Below are positions 8,815 to 16,621 of a DNA stretch of 64,000 nucleotides, piece after piece. Where the stretch lies: NCBI RefSeq assembly GCF_000222485.1, contig NC_015914.1, positions 682,001 through 746,000 on the forward strand, given 5' to 3'. The notes beneath the pieces are model-generated. The model saw only the letters and a program-made list of their open reading frames with translations. It ran no database searches and had not been told where the DNA came from. Origin of the DNA: Cyclobacterium marinum DSM 745. GTDB lineage: Bacteria; Bacteroidota; Bacteroidia; Cytophagales; Cyclobacteriaceae. The number at the start of each line of letters is the position of its first letter. Position 1 is the stretch's first letter. Position numbers and translations under genes: made by a program.

Positions 8815-9626
8815 TTCACTTTAAGGTATTTGTCAAAATTTTCTAAAGTTATGCATTTGGAGAGATTTTCATCCTTACATCTGGTCTTTATCATTTGCAT
8901 TACATCCGTAGCAAGGTCGTGATTATTCCTTACAAATACTGCCAAACCCGCAATATTAGATTCATTCATCCCACTGCTTCTCGACACAGAAAGCATATAT
9001 TCAGTAATGTTATTTATTTGGTCAACGTAGTCAATGCTACATAGTGAACCTCGACTCCATGAACTGTCAGTTAGATACAAAGTGAAACATTCATCCTTTA
9101 AGAGCTCCCTGAGGTGTCTTGCCCAGTAAACTGAAATTTCTGAAGATGTTTGAAGCCTAACTATACTCACTTTATTTTTCAGTGCAGCCTTAGTTGCCTG
9201 AGTATAATCTTCCGCAAGGGGTTCACTTCCCACACTATCAAAACCCTCACCTGATACGTAAATATCGTACTTAGCTCTACTAATCCTATCATTTAAATAA
9301 TCATAGAACTTATCATTAGACTTGGAATCTTTGTCTATTACAAATACCGAACTATAGCTGTCTTGTTCATTCCTTGTCAAGAATTGGTCGAGCCTTTCAT
9401 TTCTTACTTCTAAATCCTCATTCCAGATGAAGAAATACTGTGCTATAATGAAGAGAACAACAGCTCCCAGAAGCTCAACTGAAAGTCCATTCAAGAGGCC
9501 TATCCATGTTGAGTCCATTCCTTCAATCCAACTGGCCAAAAAAAGTGATGTTGCTAATACAAAAAGTATCGCATACACTGCGACATTGAGTCTAATCTTC
9601 GCCTTCTTATTTCTGAGTGAACTCAT
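8811..9626 (-). CDS. Two-helix membrane protein with a cytosolic PLD-like domain of unknown function
   Basis: 271 residues. Two transmembrane helices lie at about 13-33 and 41-66 (VAVYAILFVLATSLFLASWI; LLGAVVLFIIAQYFFIW), followed by a charged linker and a soluble domain from about 90 to 265. That domain (FYDYLNDRISRAKYDIYVSG ... VSIVRLQT ... AGLAVFV) has the strand-helix pattern of phospholipase-D-like folds but no HKD motif, so a non-catalytic or diverged version is likely. It precedes and overlaps the GGCT-like gene by 4 bp, suggesting a two-gene unit. I do not recognise the exact family. AT-rich composition and the surrounding repeats suggest accessory status. Confidence 0.65.
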   Translation of the reverse strand: MSSLRNKKAKIRLNVAVYAILFVLATSLFLASWIEGMDSTWIGLLNGLSVELLGAVVLFIIAQYFFIWNEDLEVRNERLDQFLTRNEQDSYSSVFVIDKDSKSNDKFYDYLNDRISRAKYDIYVSGEGFDSVGSEPLAEDYTQATKAALKNKVSIVRLQTSSEISVYWARHLRELLKDECFTLYLTDSSWSRGSLCSIDYVDQINNITEYMLSVSRSSGMNESNIAGLAVFVRNNHDLATDVMQMIKTRCKDENLSKCITLENFDKYLKVK

Positions 9627-10035
9627 GCGGTATGTCTGTAATTATTAGTTTAAAGCTCTATTCTACCTAGCTGAAGTACAACGTACCAACCATGTCCATT
9701 GTGCACCCAACTCACCTTCTCTCCCTCTAAATTAATTAAGTTATTGTGATTATGGAAGTTATTTGGATAGTATAGAATAATTTTAGCTATGTTATTTACA
9801 CTTTTTTTATAAAGCACTAAACAAATGAAAATGAATACATTAATCAGCAATCAAAGAAATCCGGATAATAATCTGAAGATTTTGTCTGAATCTTCAGTAT
9901 CAGTGGATTTTCACCAAATATTCACCTCAAAGTCCCGAGTAATCGTAAGGCAAATGATTTAGATTAAATACCTCATGTTTTAATACTTTAATAAAAGATT
10001 ACTTCTTGGTTCCGGTAAGGAAAGTTTTCGAAGGA
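9627..10035. other. Intergenic stretch, no supported gene
   Basis: AT-rich. A 66-codon minus-strand frame exists at 9650-9850 but lacks convincing features. It presumably carries the promoter of the 9626 gene and the end of the deacetylase-like gene. Confidence 0.35.
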
Positions 10036-11031
10036 TCAGGATTTGAAACGCTTCATGATTTCTTTCCAATCGGTGAAGATGATGCCTTCATCTTCGAAGA
10101 ATTGTTTCAAGTCCGGATCAGCAAACATATCCGCTTCCCAAATCCTTTGTTGCCAAGAACCGGTGATGGTTTTCAACTGTTCCGTATCTGCAGAAGGGTG
10201 GAAAATGATTTCTGTCAATCCGGGTTTCAGTGAGCGGATCAATTCTTTAAAAGCTTCCTTTTTCTCTTCATAGGTATCTGCCTTTGGTGCACTGGTAAAG
10301 AAATCCAATTTGGGCAAGGTGTAAGTAGCCATAAAATCTACCACTTCATCGGTGATGGGGTAACCTCCCTGTCTAAAAATCTCCACCACCTCAGGGTTTG
10401 AAAGGTCAATGGCATTGGCAGGAATACCGTATTCCATGGCCATTTTAAGGTAAAGGATGGCATACTTTGGGTCGCCATATAAGGTACCCATATGGGTATC
10501 GATATGATCAGGACGGTAACCCAAGGCAAGGGATTTTTCGATCTGCGCCCTAACTTCTGTGGCCACTTCTTCGGCGGAAGCATGGGCAACCACTTCTTCT
10601 ACAGAGCGCCATAACATCCCTTCATCGTCAATAAGGCCTGGTACTTCCTCCGCCGGAGCAACAGAAGGCCAACGCCAGGTTTTCCATTCACTGGTCAAGG
10701 CAAGATGCAAGCCAAGGTCTATTTCGGGATGTTCTATGGCCCAGGCAATGATCTCTTCAAAATTAGGACAAGGAGGCATGGCAGCAGCAGATTGGATATC
10801 GCCGGCCATCAACATTTCTTTGGCTGCAGTATTGGCTTCAGGACTCATACCAATGTCATCTGCATGCAGCATGATGACTTTTTTTCCTTCAGGATAGCCC
10901 AGTCTTTCCGCCCAATTGGCCGGGGTTTTGGTCTCGGTTTCTTGTACTTCTGCAGAAGTACTTTTTTGACCACAGGAACTTATGATTATTAGCGATGCCA
11001 GAAAGAGGCCTGAAAATATCTTGATATGCAT
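10036..11031 (-). CDS. YdjC/ChbG-type carbohydrate deacetylase-like lipoprotein
   Basis: 331 residues with a lipobox ending in C20 (LIIISSC), so it is probably anchored in the envelope. The ChbG/HpnK (YdjC) family pattern is clear: HADDIG at 56-61 with the metal aspartate, GLHL at 107-110, PDHIDTHMG around 174-182 with H180, and FHPS near residue 287 towards the C-terminus. Family members remove acetyl groups from sugars such as chitooligosaccharides or hopanoid-linked sugars. The lipoprotein form with a DxxTxE-like Ala/Thr-rich linker is common in Bacteroidota. It stands alone with unrelated flanks. Metal ligands appear intact, so activity is plausible; the substrate is not known. Confidence 0.88.
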   Translation of the reverse strand: MHIKIFSGLFLASLIIISSCGQKSTSAEVQETETKTPANWAERLGYPEGKKVIMLHADDIGMSPEANTAAKEMLMAGDIQSAAAMPPCPNFEEIIAWAIEHPEIDLGLHLALTSEWKTWRWPSVAPAEEVPGLIDDEGMLWRSVEEVVAHASAEEVATEVRAQIEKSLALGYRPDHIDTHMGTLYGDPKYAILYLKMAMEYGIPANAIDLSNPEVVEIFRQGGYPITDEVVDFMATYTLPKLDFFTSAPKADTYEEKKEAFKELIRSLKPGLTEIIFHPSADTEQLKTITGSWQQRIWEADMFADPDLKQFFEDEGIIFTDWKEIMKRFKS

Positions 11032-11319
11032 AACTTTTTCTTTTTACTACTCAAAAAGAGGTGTTTATGACTAGTTGGGGGAGGGGAAATGTGAAATTGT
11101 TTTAATTCATGTAAACCAAATATTCTTATTGCAATTTCACTTCTGAGAAACTCTTCTAAAATCCAAATATTGATAGACTCTAATACATTTTTTGTATTAA
11201 TCCAGTAGTTAGAGTAAATAGCTCTATTATTATTTAACAAACACCTGAATTAATCATCGGAAATTTGAAATTTCAATCCATTAATCAATCAGTTTAATTT
11301 TTTTAGCTTTTTAGCATGC

Positions 11320-12165
11320 TTAAAATAGCTTTTTAATATCTACATTAGAAAATTTTGAAAGATTTAGCCACCCAATTAATTTACCAATTGCCATTAATTT
11401 AAAATGTTCAACATAACATTTCTCAATTAATACTATTAATTTAAGTATACTTTCTAAGTTATTATCAGAACTATATGTTTTGATCTCATCAAGTTTCTTT
11501 CCTTCAAATTCAGGAGCCTCCTTTAAGATACTAGGAATTAAACCCTTGTGACTAATACCTCTTGATTCTATAGCACCCTTACATGCAACATATTGAACAT
11601 CACCAAAAATTACAGTTTCTGAATCTGAAATATGTATTAAAGTAGATCGCAGGATTAAATTAATTTGCACTGCCGAATTATTACCCATTGAAGCATTACT
11701 CGATAAAACCATTAAACTTAAATAATCAATATGCTTTTTACTAAGCATTGGTATAATTTTTAGTGATTCACTTGAAATCAATTCAATGAGTTCTGGGCAA
11801 TCTCTTGATGCGACTGTACAAAGAAGTTCAGTCAAAAGCTTGATATTACTTTTCTCACCTCGCCTAGCAACATTAATTGCAATTGATTGCATTTCATACT
11901 GAAGTGAAGGATCGGTAAATTTTTCCGCATCGATAACATCTTTATGCTTTCTAAATGAATACTCTAATTCTTCTAACAGTTTTTCAACCCTTTCATCGGC
12001 GGTTTTAGAAGCAATTTCTTGAACTTTTGGAAAATTTAATTGAAATAAATCAAGAAATATTGCTCTGATATCAGTATAATTTGGACCCAATACCAAATCT
12101 CTCTGAACTTGAATCCCTGTAGAATTATTACCTATTTGTTGTTTCTGTTTTTCCAGCATAATCAA
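11320..12165 (-). CDS. LPO_1073/Vpar_1526-like protein of unknown function
   Basis: 281 residues, no signal peptide. The N-terminus carries the segment QIGNNSTGIQVQRDLVLG, a short strand motif (IGxNSxxIQxxxD) seen at the ends of many small bacterial accessory proteins. The following YTDIRAIFLDLFQLNFPKVQ and the helical body resemble the family named LPO_1073/Vpar_1526; this match is from memory and should be confirmed. The body is helical with a central hydrophobic region (ILKLIVLIEKCYVEHFKLM). The small gene just upstream (12174-12344) ends with almost the same motif, so the two probably form one unit. Strongly AT-rich, like other accessory genes here. Confidence 0.65.
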   Translation of the reverse strand: MIMLEKQKQQIGNNSTGIQVQRDLVLGPNYTDIRAIFLDLFQLNFPKVQEIASKTADERVEKLLEELEYSFRKHKDVIDAEKFTDPSLQYEMQSIAINVARRGEKSNIKLLTELLCTVASRDCPELIELISSESLKIIPMLSKKHIDYLSLMVLSSNASMGNNSAVQINLILRSTLIHISDSETVIFGDVQYVACKGAIESRGISHKGLIPSILKEAPEFEGKKLDEIKTYSSDNNLESILKLIVLIEKCYVEHFKLMAIGKLIGWLNLSKFSNVDIKKLF

Positions 12166-12173
12166 TATTTAAC

Positions 12174-12344
12174 CTATGAAGAATAATCTCCTCCTACCTG
12201 AATTCCTTTACTATTTTTTCCGATTTTTTGCTTTTGTTTTATTGCTTTCTTAAACCCATTTCGTTGTCCAAGAAACCAAAATATAAATCCAGAAAATACT
12301 CCAGAAAACATCCATTCATAATTTGTTGAGAAAAATTCTATCAT
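12174..12344 (-). CDS. Small single-span membrane protein with C-terminal IG-NS-GIQVGGD motif
   Basis: 56 residues from an ATG at 12342-12344 to a TAG at 12174-12176. One membrane helix spans about residues 11-26 (WMFSGVFSGFIFWFLG), then a basic linker (QRNGFKKAIKQKQK) leads to IGKNSKGIQVGGDYSS at the C-terminus. The motif repeats the N-terminal IGNNSTGIQVQRD of the next gene, which starts 8 bp downstream. Too short for most gene finders, but the membrane helix, positive-inside linker, shared motif and tight spacing argue it is real. Inference: the short motif may let the two proteins assemble, with this one as membrane anchor. Confidence 0.6.
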   Translation of the reverse strand: MIEFFSTNYEWMFSGVFSGFIFWFLGQRNGFKKAIKQKQKIGKNSKGIQVGGDYSS

Positions 12345-12731
12345 AATTTCAATACTAAGTTCATCCTATTCTTAAATTTTACCCGCAACGCAAATATTAG
12401 AGCGAAGATCCATTTTATTAATTAACCACAAAACTAACAAAGTTCTCCCTACTTTAAAAGCCTCGGAGGTGTAAAATTGAAATTTTCTTTCGTTATATAG
12501 AATTTTATAATATATACTACCAAAGAAAGGGTACAAAAACATATATAAACTAATAATTCTACCCAAATACAGGTAGCACCCCATAAACAACCTTGAAATT
12601 GACCCATAAACGATCAATACAGTTCAATAATTAATCATTAAGTATATTTTATATAAGAAAATTTGCATTTTATAAAACTAAAAAGTATTTTCATTGTAGT
12701 CATTTATATATAACCCAAAAAATTATAAGAT

Positions 12732-13208
12732 ATGAGCACAATGAACTCAGTTTCGATCGACATTCCGGAAGAAGAGCTTACGGAAATTAATAATGCCATT
12801 GCTACTCTAAAAACCAAGCTCTCTCCTTACCTGATTGCCATTACTCCCTCAGAGCGGCAGGCGGTACCCAAAATGAGTGATGGCACCATTCCCTTTGTGG
12901 AAAAGGCCATGGATTATGCACGGGAAGACGCACAGTTTCTTCCTCCCTATACTGATTTGGATGAAGTCCATAAAGACTGGAATGCGGTTAAGCACTTGGT
13001 CCCTATGCTTAGGGATATCCAGCAATTAGAAAGCAACCTCAACGACACGGTGATGGTGGCTGGGTCTGAAGCCTATTTGGGTGCGCTGAGTTATTATAAT
13101 TCTGTAAAATACGCCTCCAAACTGAATGTGGCCGATGCCAAAATCATCTATGAAGACCTCAAACAGCGCTTTCAAAAATCCAGAACATCCGGTGAAGCCG
13201 AAGGTTAA
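12732..13208 (+). CDS. Hypothetical cytosolic protein
   Basis: 158 residues, no signal peptide or membrane segment. Composition is balanced and the GC content is higher than in neighbours, which suggests a resident chromosomal gene. The predicted structure is almost wholly helical, with an N-terminal acidic helix (IPEEELTEINNAIATLKTKL) and a long central segment (DWNAVKHLVPMLRDIQQLE). No catalytic pattern is visible and I do not recognise a named family, although proteins of this kind occur alone in Bacteroidota. It is transcribed away from the small accessory genes to its left, so the 115-bp gap before it should contain its promoter. Confidence 0.65.
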   Translation: MSTMNSVSIDIPEEELTEINNAIATLKTKLSPYLIAITPSERQAVPKMSDGTIPFVEKAMDYAREDAQFLPPYTDLDEVHKDWNAVKHLVPMLRDIQQLESNLNDTVMVAGSEAYLGALSYYNSVKYASKLNVADAKIIYEDLKQRFQKSRTSGEAEG

Positions 13209-13397
13209 CACCTGAAAATCCGTAGCCTATTTCTTTAATCGATTGGTTTTTAGTGGCGGCTGCGATAAAATCCCCGTTAGTCCCCATTTGGAGAAAGGGG
13301 GATTTACCTTATCTGCTTTTTCTGTGTCTATTTTAGGGAGGGAACTGCTTGACCAAATAAACCAAATTTTACCAGCATTTAAATCTTATGATCAACA

Positions 13398-13465
13398 AAA
13401 CCTGGGAGGTTTGGGGATTTAAGGTGATGAATAAAAAGTTGCTAGATATAAAACCTCCCAGGTTT
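13398..13465. repeat. Inverted repeat copy 1, 15-bp perfect arms
   Basis: Arms 13398-13412 (AAACCTGGGAGGTTT) and 13451-13465 are exact reverse complements with a 38-base spacer. It forms a pair with 13503-13569. A separate 8-bp stem (AAATCCCC/GGGGATTT) lies at 13268-13305 and may end the upstream gene. Confidence 0.85.
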
Positions 13466-13502
13466 GACTTGCCTAGTTTTAACGTCAGGTTGGTTTTCAA
13501 CA

Positions 13503-13569
13503 AAACCTGTAAGGTTTGTGGATTTGAGGTAATAAATGAGGGTTACTAGATATAAAACCTTACAGGTTT
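13503..13569. repeat. Inverted repeat copy 2, 15-bp perfect arms
   Basis: Arms 13503-13517 (AAACCTGTAAGGTTT) and 13555-13569 are exact reverse complements. Compared with copy 1, two stem base pairs have changed on both sides together, while the spacer (GGATTT...CTAGATAT shared) has drifted. It ends 10 bp from the stop of the gene on the minus strand. Confidence 0.85.
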
Positions 13570-13579
13570 GGCTTATCCA

Positions 13580-15565
13580 TTATTTATTCTGATTACCGGA
13601 ATTGATCTGTTTGTTATTGATCAGGTTGATGTGTCTGATATTTTTCATAATCTCTATGCGGTTGATCAGGGAATCGATGATCAGCTGATATAGTTTATCT
13701 CCCAGCACCTGATCTTCCACACCATAGTCAATATTAGGGTTGTCATTGACTTCAATTACATATACTTTATCCTCCACAAATTTGAGATCCACGCCATAGA
13801 GTCCGTCCCCTATCAGGGAAGAAGCTTTCACTGCCAGACTTACTATTTCCTCCGGCACCTGATCTATGGCTATTGTCTCATGGTTGCCTGACTTATCCTC
13901 TGCATCACTGTTCCAATTGTAAATCTGCCAATGATCCTGTGTCATGTAATATTTGCAGGCATAGATCGGTTTATTGTCCAGTATCCCTATCCGCCAATCA
14001 TAGGCAGAATACAAAAACTCTTGGCAAATTACCATATCGGTTTTTTTGAAAAGCAGGCCTAGTTCACGCTTTGCCTCCTCCTTATTGTTTACCTTTATCA
14101 CCCCGAGAGAAAATGCACTATCGGGTTGTTTGAGTACTGCCGGGTACCTGATATTATCCAGCAGTTTGTCTTCAAACATGTTCTTGGTTAAAGTGAAAGA
14201 TTTAGGCGTGCGGATTTTATTTTTCTTAAATAATTCATGCTGGTAAATTTTATTGGAGCAGCGCAGTATAGACCAGGGATCATCTATCACCACCAGACCT
14301 TCAGCAAAAGCAAGGCGGGAGAGTTCATAGGTATAATGGTTGACATTGGTGGTTTCCCGGATAAACAAAGCATCAAATTCGTTGATTTTATTGATATCTT
14401 CTTTGCCGATAAAAGTAACGTACACCCCTTTTTTATTGGCAAGCTTACGGAATTTCTCAAGGGCTTCCTTATTTGAAGGCGGATTGGCTTCAAAGGGATT
14501 GATCAATATAGCCAGGTCATACCTGTAATTATTAAGCCTGGGGAAATTGTACCGTTTTTTGTTGAAGTGCCGCTCTGCAGCATAAAACAAGGTTTCCTTT
14601 TGTGCCTCATCCAGATTTTTGAAGGTCAGCACCTTAATATTTTTTATGATCCATTTATCTACCTTAATAAAGTTAATGGTAAATAAGGGCACTTCAAAGA
14701 CCTGATATAACCTGGCAGCCAACACCTTGTAAGCCTTCAGCGGGGTTTGTCCAAAATACAAATCTAGAGACAGGCTAGTGCCTTTTTCTTTGCTGAGGAT
14801 TTGGTTTACCTGTTCATTCAACTCATAGGAAAGTGCCTGCACCACATTGGCAATTTGCACATCTTTGATGGTAGAAGTACTTGGTATCACCCTTTGTCCC
14901 CGAGCGGAAGCCAAAAGAGAGACATAGTAACCATAACTTTGGTATTTGTAAGAACTACAGAGATTAAAAATCCTGAAATTGGCATTGTTTTGATACAAAG
15001 GATTATTGATATACTCTTTTACAGATACTATGGTGGCTTTTAGTCCCGTATTTTGCCAGACGTAAGGTTGATCGATTACGATCAGGTTTTTGTTTCCCTT
15101 ATCTATTGCTTCTGTCCTAATTTTCATGCCCATCTTCAAGGCATCTTCACCGTTCTGATAATAGTTCTTCAATGTTTTGATCACTTCAAACCCCTTGGAC
15201 AAATACCAGTCGGTGAGCTTACTTTGGCTTTCCCTCACTTCCAGGGTAATGCTCCTGAAGTTATTAGAAAGCACAAAAGCCTTGATGTATTCCATAATTG
15301 CATTGCCTATACCTTCCTTTCTGTATTGAAGTGCTACACTGATAGAATACAAGCGAAGCATGTGCTTGTACTTAAACAGCACAGCCGAAGCCACAGGCTG
15401 ATTGTCCGCTGCATTCTCAGCAATAATCAGCTCCTGAAAAGAACTTTTCAGTCCTTTTTTGAGGTTTGAAGCGGAGGTTTGTTGGAATTCAGGAAATGAT
15501 TCCCTCTCAAGGTTCAGAAGAAATTCCAAGTCTCCTGAACCGGCCTTACGAAAATTTAATTTCAT
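13580..15565 (-). CDS. GNAT acetyltransferase - RLAN - RimK-like ATP-grasp fusion protein
   Basis: 661 residues with three parts. Residues 1-150 are a GNAT acyltransferase; the acetyl-CoA loop is QYRKEGIGNA at 80-89. Residues 160-320 match the RimK-like ATP-grasp N-terminal (RLAN) domain (YFGQTPLKAYKVLAARLYQV). Residues 435-645 are an ATP-grasp ligase: K479 (YPAVLKQPDSAFSLG) lies in the nucleotide-binding part and EVNDNPNID at 605-613 gives the metal-binding Glu and Asn. ATP-grasp enzymes of this class join an acidic amino acid or peptide to an amine; the GNAT part could acylate the same product. No partner ligase is adjacent; it stands alone between repeats. Domain calls are strong, product unknown. 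Confidence 0.85.
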   Translation of the reverse strand: MKLNFRKAGSGDLEFLLNLERESFPEFQQTSASNLKKGLKSSFQELIIAENAADNQPVASAVLFKYKHMLRLYSISVALQYRKEGIGNAIMEYIKAFVLSNNFRSITLEVRESQSKLTDWYLSKGFEVIKTLKNYYQNGEDALKMGMKIRTEAIDKGNKNLIVIDQPYVWQNTGLKATIVSVKEYINNPLYQNNANFRIFNLCSSYKYQSYGYYVSLLASARGQRVIPSTSTIKDVQIANVVQALSYELNEQVNQILSKEKGTSLSLDLYFGQTPLKAYKVLAARLYQVFEVPLFTINFIKVDKWIIKNIKVLTFKNLDEAQKETLFYAAERHFNKKRYNFPRLNNYRYDLAILINPFEANPPSNKEALEKFRKLANKKGVYVTFIGKEDINKINEFDALFIRETTNVNHYTYELSRLAFAEGLVVIDDPWSILRCSNKIYQHELFKKNKIRTPKSFTLTKNMFEDKLLDNIRYPAVLKQPDSAFSLGVIKVNNKEEAKRELGLLFKKTDMVICQEFLYSAYDWRIGILDNKPIYACKYYMTQDHWQIYNWNSDAEDKSGNHETIAIDQVPEEIVSLAVKASSLIGDGLYGVDLKFVEDKVYVIEVNDNPNIDYGVEDQVLGDKLYQLIIDSLINRIEIMKNIRHINLINNKQINSGNQNK

Positions 15566-16621
15566 GGATCCTATTTATGCTTGACTACACTACTTTCCCC
15601 GATTAACCACTATATAGACAAAAACGCTTGGTTTTCTTGCTGAAACCACCTCAAGCAACCTGACTATCTTACCTTTAGCTATCTCCCGAAAATCCTTTTG
15701 GACGATGCGGGATAATGTTACAAAAGGTAAACAATTCCTTTTAAACATTAACAGAAAAGTTTATGCTCAGCTAATTACGGATACCCCGGATGAAGTGTTG
15801 TGAAATTTTGAAATATTATCTTACTCTACTCTAATTAATAGAGGGCATAATAGTCGGCAAAAGGCAAAAGCGCATCATTGCATATTTCAAGCTCCCCGAA
15901 ACGGGATTTAAAACATTCGGAAACATGAAAAATTGCATCGAAAATCATTTAATTCCGACCTCTCAGCATTTTTATTTCGAACTATTGGTAAAATGTTTTG
16001 AATAAAAGGTCAATTCTTGTCAGTTTTTGGTCGAATTGATCAGCTAAAACTTAATAAAAGCTGCCACAAAGGTGGAATTTTTCGGCAAAAACCTAATAAT
16101 TATCAGTTAAAACCTAATATTTTCCGGCAAAAAGATGGAAGCTTGAATAAAAAAGCTGAAATTATTGAGTTCAGAAGTACCCCAGCCCACTTCCGAACAC
16201 CAAAAATTTGAGCCTATCTCCGGACTTTTCCTGAAATTTTGTCATATTTTCCGTTTTTAGGGCTTTTTATTGTCAGTTTTTGGTCGAAATTATCAGGTTT
16301 AAGGTGGAAAATATAAGGTTTTAGCCGCAAGGTTCCATAAAAAACGTTCAAGCTTGTCAGTTTTAGGTACTCCGGAGCAGTTCTCTGTCAGTAATTTGGA
16401 GTAAGAAAGAGCAAGGGGGTACTTCTGAAGTACCCCTGTGGTGTTTGGGAGTGGGTGTTTGGGGATATTAAGTCGGGCTAAATTCCTCCTCTCTAGTAAT
16501 CTTTATGAAATCTTGTGGATTTTATTTTCGGATTTAATTTTATGTAAGATGATACTTGGTTAATTGTTATTTCGTATACCTCCATTTTTAAGAAGCACAG
16601 AAATTTAGTGTTGTCATGAAC
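15566..16621. repeat. 1-kb non-coding stretch with dispersed short direct repeats
   Basis: No real gene is seen. TCAGTTTTTGGTCGAA occurs at about 16019-16034 and 16274-16289, and a shorter TCAGTTTTAGG near 16359. CGGCAAAAA and AAAACCTAATA words recur at 16081-16135. A frame at 16017-16211 only translates these repeats. The tract also contains the near-perfect palindrome at 16416-16436. It looks like decayed repetitive DNA between two genes that both read leftwards. Confidence 0.55.
16416..16436. repeat. Short palindrome GGGGTACTTC-T-GAAGTACCCC
   Basis: Two 10-base arms separated by a single T. The related sequence CAGAAGTACCCC occurs at 16171-16182. A protein-binding palindrome or a relic of an element end are both possible. 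Confidence 0.6.

Noticed and set aside
9650..9850. 66-codon minus-strand frame with a hydrophobic start
   Set aside because: Low-complexity AT-rich translation, no supporting context; kept only as a note.
12372..12617. 81-codon minus-strand frame with hydrophobic segments, ending LRSNICVAGKI
   Set aside because: The ending looks like a translated intergenic repeat common in this phylum rather than a protein; no conserved feature supports it.
16017..16211. 64-codon plus-strand frame
   Set aside because: It only translates the short direct repeats (RQKPNNYQLKPN).
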